A stretch of DNA of 64,000 nt from contig NZ_JAKIKX010000002.1 of assembly GCF_023283925.1 (NCBI RefSeq), forward strand, positions 558,001 to 622,000, in the 5' to 3' direction. Both the position numbers and the translations under genes were made by a program. This DNA comes from Shewanella marisflavi. Lineage in GTDB: Bacteria > Pseudomonadota > Gammaproteobacteria > Enterobacterales > Shewanellaceae. Shown one piece after another: positions 1-7,606 of the stretch. The notes beneath the pieces are model-generated. The model ran no database searches. It was given only the letters and a program-made list of their open reading frames with translations, and was not told the origin of the DNA. The first letter of the stretch is position 1. Every line of letters begins with the position of its first letter.

Positions 1-213
1 CATCAGGGTACGTGAGGCCCAGGGGCAGATATAGGCGACATAGAGATGATAGCGACCCGCCTCCGCCTTGAAACCGCCCTCACCCGTAGGGCCAGCCTTG
101 CCATCCGGGGTGATCCAGTGGCGAAAACTACTGCCCTGGCGTACAAATCGTCCCTGCTTATCTTGCGCCTGCACAGGTTGCCAGGCCTCAGCCCATTGAC
201 CATTAACTAACAT
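1..213 (-). CDS. Glutathionyl-hydroquinone reductase, N-terminal part (cut by window edge)
   Basis: The first 71 codons of a gene that runs off the left edge. The product begins MLVNGQWAEAW and reaches a CPWA motif near residue 64. In the YqjG/ECM4 glutathione-transferase family this motif carries the catalytic cysteine that reduces glutathionyl-hydroquinones. The enzyme is expected to be cytoplasmic. The gene lies downstream of doxX on the same strand, 114 bp away, with a hairpin between them, so the two may be partly co-transcribed. A LysR regulator lies further upstream. The C-terminal thioredoxin/GST body is outside the window, so intactness cannot be judged. Confidence 0.85.
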   Translation of the reverse strand, partial: MLVNGQWAEAWQPVQAQDKQGRFVRQGSSFRHWITPDGKAGPTGEGGFKAEAGRYHLYVAYICPWASRTLM

Positions 214-267
214 GGGTGGCTCCTTAACTCTCATTCGACAAGGGTTGAGCAGAATCTATTAGGTAAA

Positions 268-301
268 AGGCATCAAAATCTATGCTTGGTTCCTGATGCC
301 T
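268..301 (-). terminator. Hairpin between doxX and the hydroquinone reductase gene
   Basis: AGGCATCA (268-275) pairs with TGATGCCT (294-301) over an 18-nt loop. On the minus strand it is followed by TTTTA. It is a weak terminator or attenuator candidate and could lower expression of the downstream gene relative to doxX. Confidence 0.4.
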
Positions 302-327
302 AATATGTGTTACTTAGTCTGTAATGC

Positions 328-774
328 TTAGCTTTTAAGACGCGCAGTCAGTATGGCATCGACCGAGTAGCGTCCGCCGCCCTGCAGCGCCAGTGATAAA
401 GAAGCCGCCAGTAGAATCAAGGCAAACTCATAGCCGTTATTAGAGACAAACAGGCCGTTACCCAGATGCACCGTCATGGCGACCGCCATAGTGAATGCCG
501 TCAGCGCAGCAGCGGGTCGAGTGAGTAATCCCAATACCAGCGCCAGACCCCCAAAGAACTCGGCGCTACCCGCCAATAGAGCCATGAGATAACCTGGTTC
601 AAAGCCGACGCTTGCCATCCACTGCCCTGTACCTTCCAGGCCGTAACCACCAAACCAACCGAAAAGTTTCTGGGCGCCATGGGCGGCCAGGATAAGCCCT
701 AGGGGCAGGCGCAGTACCAAAGGGGCCAGTCCTGCATCGCTGTTAAGTAGTTTGATTAAGGTTTGCTTGTTCAT
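328..774 (-). CDS. DoxX family membrane protein
   Basis: A 148-residue inner-membrane protein with about four hydrophobic segments and the DoxX signature region: a GAQKLFGWFGG stretch near residue 35, then PGYLMALLAGSAEFFGGLAL. I chose the ATG at 774 (MNKQTLIKLL) over a longer open frame because GAGGAG lies 5-6 nt upstream and the extra residues do not fit the family. DoxX-like proteins are linked to thiol and oxidative stress and to quinone redox chemistry, but the biochemistry of this subgroup is not settled. Having a hydroquinone reductase downstream and a LysR gene upstream suggests a small quinone/electrophile stress cluster. Confidence 0.85.
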   Translation of the reverse strand: MNKQTLIKLLNSDAGLAPLVLRLPLGLILAAHGAQKLFGWFGGYGLEGTGQWMASVGFEPGYLMALLAGSAEFFGGLALVLGLLTRPAAALTAFTMAVAMTVHLGNGLFVSNNGYEFALILLAASLSLALQGGGRYSVDAILTARLKS

Positions 775-944
775 AATGATCTCCTCAAAGATGTTTGGTT
801 TGCAGCCTTTCGCTTGGATTAGGTATAAGCCATTGGCCATTCGCTGCCGATGAGGTAAATGTAGCTCTCAACGTCAAATTGATAAACATCGCTATCATTT
901 AATGATTAGCAACAAAATAGCGATAATAAGTAGAGATGCCAGAT

Positions 945-1079
945 AAGGCTTGGAGACTAAAGCTTAGAGATTAAGGCTCAGAGACTCAGGCCGGGGAACT
1001 AAGGCTTAAAAAACCTAGGCTTAGGGCTTAGGGCTTGAGCACAAGAAAGCTGGCTAAAGCGAGAAAGCTAGCCAAAACC
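945..1079. repeat. Degenerate tandem repeat array (14-15 bp, then 18 bp units)
   Basis: Most of the 307 bp between doxX and the LysR gene is repetitive. From 945 to about 1040 there are roughly six degenerate copies of a 14-15 bp unit resembling AAGGCTTAGAGACTA. It is followed by two 18-bp direct repeats starting AGAAAGCT (1044-1061 and 1062-1079). No coding frame or clear terminator was seen. Similar GCTTA-rich arrays occur at 7607-7718 and 9620-9679. Confidence 0.7.
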
Positions 1080-1081
1080 AG

Positions 1082-1990
1082 TTAGTCGTCTATCGCATCC
1101 CAGTATGGGGTCTTGCCATAGTATTGGCTCAGGGCGTCGACAAAACAGCGCACCTTGCTGGCGAGAAACTTACGGTGCACATAGACGGCGTATAGGCCAA
1201 AGGGCTCAGGGGCGTAGTCGGTCAAAATCGCCTTGAGTTGACCGCGTCGCAATGCCTTACTTACGAGAAAAGTGGGCTGCACCACTATGCCGCGGCCCGC
1301 AATAGCCGCCTCTACCAGCATGTCGCCGTTGTTACAGGCAAAATCGCTTGGGATCTTGAGCGCAGAGAAATGCTCGCCAAACCGACCAAAGGCCGCACCC
1401 AGATCTGAGTAGCTAAAATGCAGATAGTTGTGATGGACAAGATCCGCCGGGGTCTTGGGTTCACCGCGCTCGGCCAGATATGCTGGCGAGGCGCAGACAA
1501 CTAGCTTGATCGGAGTGAGCTTCTTGGCGATCAGCGAGGAGCTTGAGAGCTGACCTATCCGCAGCGCCACATCGACGCCATCTTCCAACAGATCCACCTT
1601 TTTGTCGGTCAGGGTGATATCTAACTTAACATCAGGATGTTGCTGCTGAAATTTCACGAGTGCGCTTGGCAGGTGATGGATGCCAAAGGACATGGGCGCG
1701 CTGACCTTAAGCAAACCCGAGGCCGTCTCGCTAAGGTTGGTCAAGGCATTATCCATCTCTTCGATATCGATAAGCACCTGCTGACAGCGCTCGACATAGG
1801 CCCTACCCGCCTCGGTCACATTGACCCGCCGCGTGGTGCGATTAAGCAGGCGCACCTTAAGATGCTCCTCAAGCTGAGACACATATTTGCTGACCAACTG
1901 AGAGGAAAGCCCAAGCCTGTCGGCCGCCTTGGTAAAGGAACCCTCCTGCACCACGGCCGTAAAGGCCTTCATGGTATCGATTCTATCCAA
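1082..1990 (-). CDS. LysR family transcriptional regulator
   Basis: A 302-residue LysR-type regulator. It has an N-terminal winged helix-turn-helix (residues about 1-60, MDRIDTMKAFTAVVQEGSF, then AADRLGLSSQLVSKYVSQLE) and a periplasmic-binding-like effector domain from about 90 to 295. It belongs to the broad CrgA/DsdC-like group that begins MDRIDTMKAF. The start is probably TTG at 1990, with GAGGAG 6 nt upstream; an ATG six codons later is the alternative. It lies upstream of doxX and the hydroquinone reductase on the same strand, so these are likely targets, though no operator could be defined. Confidence 0.85.
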   Translation of the reverse strand: MDRIDTMKAFTAVVQEGSFTKAADRLGLSSQLVSKYVSQLEEHLKVRLLNRTTRRVNVTEAGRAYVERCQQVLIDIEEMDNALTNLSETASGLLKVSAPMSFGIHHLPSALVKFQQQHPDVKLDITLTDKKVDLLEDGVDVALRIGQLSSSSLIAKKLTPIKLVVCASPAYLAERGEPKTPADLVHHNYLHFSYSDLGAAFGRFGEHFSALKIPSDFACNNGDMLVEAAIAGRGIVVQPTFLVSKALRRGQLKAILTDYAPEPFGLYAVYVHRKFLASKVRCFVDALSQYYGKTPYWDAIDD

Positions 1991-2106
1991 GATCCACTCC
2001 TCAACTCAATTAGTCATCAAATGTTGATAATCAAAGACAAAGTAGCCTATTTAAGCGAATAACTGAAGGTAATAGCTTGAAATTGCGGGGAAGAGGTAAA
2101 GAAAAA

Positions 2107-2137
2107 GGCCACAGCAGCGGGAGCGTGCGCTGTGACC
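2107..2137 (-). terminator. Terminator of the flavoprotein-lyase-cytochrome operon
   Basis: GGCCACAGC (2107-2115) pairs with GCTGTGACC (2129-2137), with one G-T pair. On the minus strand the stem is followed directly by TTTTTC. It lies about 40 bp past the cytochrome stop codon, as expected for the operon's end. Confidence 0.75.
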
Positions 2138-2179
2138 CTTGTCCCCAGACTCGGCACTGGGCGCCCTAGCCGAACTTGG

Positions 2180-2560
2180 CTAACGTTTCATCTTAGGGTA
2201 CTTAAACTCATGACACTGATTGCAGTACACCTTGCTCTCCTTGTGCTCCTGATGACAGTAAGTACAAGGAAGATCGCTGCCATAGTGCAGGCTGTCGTGG
2301 GGATTTGGCTCAACGCTGTGACCTGCCCCCTCGGGACGCTTGGTCAGCTCGGCCATCTCGGCCGCCGTACCGTGACAAGACTCGCAGGCACTCATCTTAG
2401 GTATGCTCTTGCGTTTCGCCTCGCCATGACAGGCACTGCATTCCACCTTGCCCTGCTCGTTGGTCATGATCTCTTTATGATAATCTTTTAGCTTCATGGC
2501 CTGTGCGCTCGGCACGCTCAGTAGCGCCGCCAAACAGAGGGCCGATATTACTCTTAACAT
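2180..2560 (-). CDS. Periplasmic tetraheme cytochrome c (heme subunit of a split flavocytochrome c)
   Basis: A 126-residue protein with a Sec signal peptide (MLRVISALCLAALLSVPSAQA) and four CXXCH heme motifs: CSACH (41-45), CESCH (59-63), CTYCH (99-103) and CNQCH (113-117). Size and spacing match the N-terminal heme domain of Shewanella flavocytochrome c3 fumarate reductases, where four c-hemes pass electrons from CymA to the flavin domain. Here the heme domain is a separate gene, third in an operon behind the flavoprotein and the lyase-like gene, 67 bp after the lyase stop. I infer that it is the electron donor for the flavoprotein at 4322-5881. The partnership rests on context only. Confidence 0.93.
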   Translation of the reverse strand: MLRVISALCLAALLSVPSAQAMKLKDYHKEIMTNEQGKVECSACHGEAKRKSIPKMSACESCHGTAAEMAELTKRPEGAGHSVEPNPHDSLHYGSDLPCTYCHQEHKESKVYCNQCHEFKYPKMKR

Positions 2561-2576
2561 CTTTAATCCTTATTGT

Positions 2577-2593
2577 GGGGCGCCAAGCGCCCC
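2577..2593 (-). other. Intercistronic GC-rich hairpin
   Basis: GGGGCGC (2577-2583) pairs perfectly with GCGCCCC (2587-2593) over a 3-nt loop, between the lyase-like gene and the cytochrome gene. There is no T-run, so it is more likely an mRNA processing or stabilising element than a terminator. It could set the cytochrome level independently of the upstream genes. Confidence 0.55.
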
Positions 2594-2627
2594 AGCTAAT
2601 AACTCACTTGGGCTATTGCCCAATCCA

Positions 2628-4286
2628 TCAGTACTTGACGATGAAGTCGTGTGACGCCTGAATGTCTGGCGTAAACGGACGGTCAAGCTCGACGAAAGGC
2701 ACTTGCTGACGATACGCCTGGTACATGGCCTTAGTCGCCTTACCTAACTTAATGTCGGCGTTGCCGGCCTTGCGCAGGTCAATAGCCTGGGTCGAGTGCA
2801 ACAACTCGAGACCATACATGGTATTGATGTTGTCAACGATTTGAATCAGGTTGTCGCTCGCCAGCTTAAGGTTAGTGAAGGTGTCTTCGATGTTACCGGC
2901 GATCGGAATGCCATCGTAAGATACTGGGGTCGCTAACATCTTGTTGCGCACCTGCATATCCACGAAGGTCTTCTGGATCGCACCGAAGGCGTGACCATTG
3001 TTACCCGGCGCGCTCAGGAAACGTGGAAGATGGGTAAAGTGATCGTCCGACAGGTGAATGGTGCGCATAGCGCTGTTGTGAGAGACATGGGTCAGGGCCA
3101 CGCTCAATTGCTGCACAGCCAGAGCCACAGGAAGCGGCTCGAAGTTAGTGGTTGGGAACACGCCGCCCTTGCCTTCTACCAAGTATTTGGCCACCTGAGA
3201 GTGCTCTGCATATTGCTTACTGGCACCTAGGATCACGCCAGGGTTATCGTCCGAGTGGTTGATCTGAATGTCGATCACCAGCCCCAGATCAGACAGCGCC
3301 TTCTGCGCGCTCGCTAAGGTATAGGCCGTGGTGCGGTAGCTCAACGGGTCTTGCAGTGGACGCTCGCTGTTGAGATCCCACAGATAGCTGCCAGAGAGTG
3401 AGCCCAAAATATCCTCTGTGGTCGCCTTCAGATAAGGGAAAGGACGAATGTCATTGGTCTGTGGCAAGAATGGCGCCACGTTACCGTTCAAGCCTTCAAG
3501 GCTCAGGCCAAATACGGTTGGAGAGACTTGCAGCAAATGCTCGGCATCCTGGTAGCCTTTCATGGCGTAAGCAACGGCAACCGAATTGTTAGACAAAATA
3601 GAAAGCGCGTCTTTACCGATAGGCTTAAGTGGCTTCACGCCCGCCTTGTTCATGGCCTCGACACTACTCATGCGCTTACCTTGATAAAACACATCCCACT
3701 CACCGATCATGGCTAGGCCCACGTGGGATGCCAGCAGAATGTCCGCCTCGCCCACGGTACCCTGCGATGGAATCACAGGGGTGATCCCCTTATTCAGGTA
3801 AGCCTTGTAGATCTCTGCCACGTAGGGCTGCACGCCAGTGTGACCAGACAGAATTGTATTCAAGCGAACCGCAAGAGCAACACGGGAAAGTCTTACCGGC
3901 ATTGGCTCGCCAACGCCTGCACTGTGTGCTCTTAGGGTGCTGTAATTAAAAGATTTAGAAGCCGCCATCACCTCGGCGCTTAGCTCGCCATTGGCATCGA
4001 ACAGCTTGTGGTCCTTGTTTAGCCCCACGCCCACGGTGAGACCATACACAGGTTTACCTAGACGCGCCGCTTCCATCAGCAGGTCGTGGGCCTTCACCAA
4101 AGACGAGGCCGCCTGAGGCGCGATATCTACCTTGGCACCATCAGCGATAGCCCAAGCCTGCGCTTGCGTCAGATGCTGGCCGTCGAGTACCACAGTATCC
4201 CTCGCCATCGCGGCGCCGGAGGTCATAGCCAAGGCGCTAGTCGCCAGGGCGGTTGTTGCCAACAGAGTATTTACTTTTTTCATCAT
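2628..4286 (-). CDS. Exported histidine ammonia-lyase-like protein lacking the canonical MIO triad
   Basis: A 552-residue member of the aromatic amino acid lyase family (Lyase_aromatic) with a signal peptide ending ...SGAAMA (about 1-28), so probably periplasmic; ordinary HutH is cytoplasmic. By eye against Pseudomonas HutH, several active-site residues are kept: Tyr81 (VYGLTVGVG), His121 (AHSAGVGEP, matching HutH His83), Arg318 (QDPLSYR), Asn348 (DDNPG) and Glu467 (GNIED). The Ala-Ser-Gly that cyclises to the MIO cofactor is missing: VGASGD is replaced by VGEAD at 178-182, and LLNGTQ by LSNNSV. The start is ATG 4286 or 4283 (AAGGA upstream); a TTG precedes them. It is the middle gene of an operon with a flavin reductase and a cytochrome. 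Expected role: periplasmic deamination or binding of an amino acid. Activity is unproven. Confidence 0.88.
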   Translation of the reverse strand: MMKKVNTLLATTALATSALAMTSGAAMARDTVVLDGQHLTQAQAWAIADGAKVDIAPQAASSLVKAHDLLMEAARLGKPVYGLTVGVGLNKDHKLFDANGELSAEVMAASKSFNYSTLRAHSAGVGEPMPVRLSRVALAVRLNTILSGHTGVQPYVAEIYKAYLNKGITPVIPSQGTVGEADILLASHVGLAMIGEWDVFYQGKRMSSVEAMNKAGVKPLKPIGKDALSILSNNSVAVAYAMKGYQDAEHLLQVSPTVFGLSLEGLNGNVAPFLPQTNDIRPFPYLKATTEDILGSLSGSYLWDLNSERPLQDPLSYRTTAYTLASAQKALSDLGLVIDIQINHSDDNPGVILGASKQYAEHSQVAKYLVEGKGGVFPTTNFEPLPVALAVQQLSVALTHVSHNSAMRTIHLSDDHFTHLPRFLSAPGNNGHAFGAIQKTFVDMQVRNKMLATPVSYDGIPIAGNIEDTFTNLKLASDNLIQIVDNINTMYGLELLHSTQAIDLRKAGNADIKLGKATKAMYQAYRQQVPFVELDRPFTPDIQASHDFIVKY

Positions 4287-4321
4287 CAATTCCTTAATAT
4301 TTTTCTAGGCTCACACCTGCG

Positions 4322-5881
4322 TTAAGCCTGTTTTAATTCGATTGCCGCGCTTGCCGCGCAGATACGACCGGCATTTCTGCCCGTCACCACACCTTCTGCC
4401 ACGGCGCAGGCACCGAGACGGCTCGCCCCATGGATGCCACCAGTCGCTTCACCCGCGGCATACAGGCCGTCAATCGGCTCGTTGCTCACCAGGTGCAGCA
4501 CCTGAGACTGGGTATTCACCTTCACACCGCCCATGCAGTAGTGCACCTTGGGCCACATGCGCACGCCGTACCAAGGCCCCCCTTCCAGTGCCATGGCCTT
4601 CTGCATGGGTCGACCAAACTCCTTGTCTTCGCCGGCTTTCACCGCGTCATTCCAGCGCGACACCTGATCTTTCAATGGCTTGGCGGGGATCTGATACAGG
4701 GCTGCTAACTCTTCCAGGGTGTCCGCCTTTTGGATCACCTTGTACTTGATGCCCCACTCCAATGTCTGAGCCTTGGCTGCCCCCTTTGCATTGGTAAAGC
4801 CAACTGGATAGACGGGGTTACCCTGGTCATCACGACGTGTCATTATGGCGTCGGCGCGCGCCTTGCGGTCGGCCAATTCGTTGAAGAAACGCTCGCCGGT
4901 ACGCACATCCACCACTATTCCGCTGGGATAGGTGGCGATAGTGTTGAACTGAGAGGCGGTGCCGAAGCCCTTCTCATCCGGTGATGCCCAGGGGCCGAGC
5001 TGGATCTGGTCCAGATGAATAGGGTTAGCGCCGATCAACATCATCTGCTTGAGGGCCTCAGAGGTCGCGCCGGGATGGTTGGTGGAGTCCAGATCGCCAT
5101 TTAATTCAGGCTGCTGCATCTGACGATAGTCGAGATCGCGGGAGAAGCCGCCGGTGGCCATGATCACCCCTTTGCGTGCGCCGATGAGACGCATTTTACC
5201 CGTGCGCTCCTGCGGAAAATAATAGCCATCGCGAACTTGGACACCGATCACACGGCCCGCCGAATCTTTCACAAAAGATTCGAGCTTGGTCTGATTTCGC
5301 ATCTCGATACCATGCTGCTTCGCCGCCTTGATCAGGGGACGAATGATGCCAGCGCCGGAACTCTGCACAGTCTGTAACACTCTAGGCAGCGAGTGGCCAC
5401 CGAAGTGCTGCACGAAAGGCTTCCACTCAACGCCATAGGCCTCCAGCCACAGACAAGACTCGGCGGTGCCGTTACACACCAGTTTGAGCATCTCGACATC
5501 ATTCATGCCGCGACCAGCCTTGAGCATGTCGGCCACCATGGTATCGACCGAATCCTTGATCCCCTCTTTAGCCTGCAACTTGGAACCAGCTACCGCCATG
5601 GCGCCGCCATTGATGGTGGAGTTGCCGCCAAACACAGGCATCTTATCGATCACCATTACGCTAGCACCAGCCTCTTTGGCCTGCAGCGCCGCCGACATAC
5701 CGGCGAAACCACTACCGATCACTAGAACATCGACTATCTCGTCAAAACGAGGCAGGGTATCGCCGCTACACTCGGCCGCTTCGGCGCCCATTGCTCCCAG
5801 GCCAGCCACGCTGGCGGCCATCGCGGCGCCACCTTTTAACAGCTGGCGTCGACCCGGGCTTATTAGATCTTTTCGTGTCAT
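4322..5881 (-). CDS. Tat-exported FAD-dependent enoate reductase (flavin subunit of a split flavocytochrome c, fumarate/urocanate reductase family)
   Basis: A 519-residue flavoprotein. The Tat signal has RR at 11-12 (PGRRQLLKGG). An FAD-binding GSGFAG follows at 56-61, then a fumarate-reductase-type capping and catalytic domain. Against S. frigidimarina Fcc3 by eye, the proton-donor Arg402 equivalent is Arg339 (FNELADR), His504 is His447 (VHYCMGG) and Arg544 is Arg488 (HGASRLG). Fcc3 His365, which binds fumarate, is replaced by Gly296 in IQLGPW, so a substrate other than fumarate is likely. It has no FMN_bind domain and no hemes. AGGA lies about 9 nt before the ATG, and a sigma-54 promoter lies 76 bp upstream. 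First gene of the operon, 35 bp before the lyase-like gene. Urocanate or an arylacrylate is the likely acceptor; this is inferred. Confidence 0.9.
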   Translation of the reverse strand: MTRKDLISPGRRQLLKGGAAMAASVAGLGAMGAEAAECSGDTLPRFDEIVDVLVIGSGFAGMSAALQAKEAGASVMVIDKMPVFGGNSTINGGAMAVAGSKLQAKEGIKDSVDTMVADMLKAGRGMNDVEMLKLVCNGTAESCLWLEAYGVEWKPFVQHFGGHSLPRVLQTVQSSGAGIIRPLIKAAKQHGIEMRNQTKLESFVKDSAGRVIGVQVRDGYYFPQERTGKMRLIGARKGVIMATGGFSRDLDYRQMQQPELNGDLDSTNHPGATSEALKQMMLIGANPIHLDQIQLGPWASPDEKGFGTASQFNTIATYPSGIVVDVRTGERFFNELADRKARADAIMTRRDDQGNPVYPVGFTNAKGAAKAQTLEWGIKYKVIQKADTLEELAALYQIPAKPLKDQVSRWNDAVKAGEDKEFGRPMQKAMALEGGPWYGVRMWPKVHYCMGGVKVNTQSQVLHLVSNEPIDGLYAAGEATGGIHGASRLGACAVAEGVVTGRNAGRICAASAAIELKQA

Positions 5882-5956
5882 TATTTGTTATCCTGTAAAC
5901 CTATTAAGCAAACATAAAAATCAGAAAGTTAATTACTGATTTCATACCATTAAGTT

Positions 5957-5972
5957 TGCACTCCTCATGCCA
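5957..5972 (-). promoter_or_regulatory. Sigma-54 (-24/-12) promoter of the flavoprotein-lyase-cytochrome operon
   Basis: The minus strand reads TGGCATGAGGAGTGCA. The invariant GG and GC are 12 bp apart, as the sigma-54 consensus TGGCACG-N4-TTGC requires. Transcription should start near 5945, leaving a leader of about 65 nt before the ATG at 5881. The divergent neighbour encodes a sigma-54 activator. Confidence 0.8.
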
Positions 5973-6024
5973 ACTACCTAAAAAGAGGGGGATAACAAGC
6001 AATTTATGAAGGGGAACACATAAT

Positions 6025-6061
6025 CACGAAATATAATGATCTACAATCACGAAACTTCGTG
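6025..6061. promoter_or_regulatory. Paired activator sites (enhancer) upstream of the operon
   Basis: A perfect 14-bp palindrome CACGAAACTTCGTG (6048-6061) and a half-conserved copy CACGAAATATAATG (6025-6038) lie 23 bp apart, two helical turns. The nearer site begins 53 bp beyond the -24 box. The porin promoter has the same sequence type at the same distance. The palindrome ends 17 bp before the regulator's start codon, so autoregulation is also likely. Confidence 0.75.
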
Positions 6062-6078
6062 GTTACCATGACATATCA

Positions 6079-7602
6079 ATGCAAAAACAATTCTATTTCG
6101 AAGCCACACAGCGACTGTGCAGCAGTCTGGAGCTTGAACACTCACTGCTAGCCTATTTTGACTACATCAAGCAACACCTTCCGATAGACGGTATCTACCT
6201 TAATATCTATCGACCAGAATATGGTGATATCCAATTTCTCGCCCATGTGGATAGCGAGCAGGCTACTGCACTGACTAAACAGGTGAAGCTCTCCACAGAA
6301 ATGGAGACTTTGCTGAAAGATCCAGACCGTCCGGTGATCCGAATTATTAACGATCTAGAACATGATCAGGTGACAGGCTTTGTGGCGCCTCAAGTGATCC
6401 CGAATATCCAGTCGGTGATCTTGCTACGTATGTTAAGCGGCAACACCCATCTAGGTGTGGTGGGTTTCTATGCCAAGCAGAAGATGCAGTTTTGTCACCG
6501 CCACGCCGAACTGATCGAACCCCACAAGGATACCCTGTCGCTGATCACTGCCTTTAATCTTAAGGGGCGTAACTTACTCAGAGCCAATCAGGCACTTACC
6601 CAACAAAACCGGGTACTCAAAGAGGCCTTTAATCCCTGTGGGGTCATTGGCGCCGACTCTGGACTCAAACGGATAATGAGCCAAGTGGAGGCAATCGCCA
6701 AGCTGCATACCAGCGTGTTGATTCTGGGGGAAACCGGTTGCGGCAAGGAGGTGATCGCCAATGCGATCCACTGTAAATCCCAACGTGCTGATAAGCCCTT
6801 CATCAAGGTCAACTGCGGCGCTATCCCCGAGAGTCTGATCGACTCAGAACTGTTTGGTTACGAAAAAGGCGCCTTTACCGGTGCCGAGCATCGTAAGGCA
6901 GGCTTATTCGAACAGGCCAACGGAGGCACCATCTTCTTAGATGAAATAGGTGAGCTACCACTTTCGGTACAGGTACGGCTGCTGCGAGTACTTCAAAACG
7001 GCAGCATCACCCGGGTGGGTGGTTATGATTCCATCAACCTTGATATTCGAGTAATCGCGGCTACCCACAGAAACCTACAGGCCATGGTGAAAAATCAAAC
7101 CTTTCGCGAAGATCTCTGGTACCGCCTAGCAATCTTTCCTATCGAGATCCCCTCTTTGCGTCAGCGCCGCTCGGACATTCCATTGCTTGTGCAGCACTTT
7201 ATCGAAGTTTTAGCAGCCAAGTTCAATCTGAACAAACTGCCCAGAATCAGCGCCGAACAACTCAACAGCCTAAACCACTACCATTGGCCGGGTAATGTAC
7301 GCGAGCTGATCAATGTACTGGAGCGTGCCATGATCGAAACCCCTGAGGGCCCGCTCAACTTCAACCTGATTCAATTCGATAAAATAGAGCCCAGCGCCAA
7401 TGGTGGACAGGAGACCATCATTATCGATCCCAGCCACGCCAGCGATAAGCTAGTCCCACTCGACATCATGGTGAGCAAATATATTGCCCATGCGCTAAGG
7501 ATCACCGGCGGTAAGCTCTACGGGCCGGGTGGCGCCGCCGAGTTACTGGATATCAACCCCAACACACTGCGCAGCAAGATGAAGAAGCTAGGGCTGTGTT
7601 AA
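6079..7602 (+). CDS. Sigma-54-dependent transcriptional activator (GAF-AAA+-HTH)
   Basis: A 507-residue enhancer-binding protein. The N-terminal part (about 1-165) looks like a GAF-type ligand sensor. The central AAA+ domain has Walker A GETGCGKE (217-224), the sigma-54-contacting GAFTGA loop (264-269) and Walker B TIFLDEIGE. A Fis-type helix-turn-helix ends the protein (GGAAELLDINPNTLRSKMKK). There is no phosphoacceptor domain, so it probably senses a small molecule directly, as FhlA and NorR do. It is divergent from the flavoprotein operon and convergent with the porin gene, and both have sigma-54 promoters with shared palindromes. The ATG at 6079 has a poor ribosome site; an upstream ATG at 6068 is out of frame. 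Confidence 0.92.
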   Translation: MQKQFYFEATQRLCSSLELEHSLLAYFDYIKQHLPIDGIYLNIYRPEYGDIQFLAHVDSEQATALTKQVKLSTEMETLLKDPDRPVIRIINDLEHDQVTGFVAPQVIPNIQSVILLRMLSGNTHLGVVGFYAKQKMQFCHRHAELIEPHKDTLSLITAFNLKGRNLLRANQALTQQNRVLKEAFNPCGVIGADSGLKRIMSQVEAIAKLHTSVLILGETGCGKEVIANAIHCKSQRADKPFIKVNCGAIPESLIDSELFGYEKGAFTGAEHRKAGLFEQANGGTIFLDEIGELPLSVQVRLLRVLQNGSITRVGGYDSINLDIRVIAATHRNLQAMVKNQTFREDLWYRLAIFPIEIPSLRQRRSDIPLLVQHFIEVLAAKFNLNKLPRISAEQLNSLNHYHWPGNVRELINVLERAMIETPEGPLNFNLIQFDKIEPSANGGQETIIIDPSHASDKLVPLDIMVSKYIAHALRITGGKLYGPGGAAELLDINPNTLRSKMKKLGLC

Positions 7603-7606
7603 CTGC

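Noticed and set aside
1637..2062. Open frame of 141 codons on the plus strand across the LysR gene
   Set aside because: It is antisense to a convincing LysR gene, has no ribosome site and no recognisable composition or family.
6068..6078. Upstream ATG as start of the sigma-54 regulator
   Set aside because: It is out of frame with the regulator and meets no family sequence.
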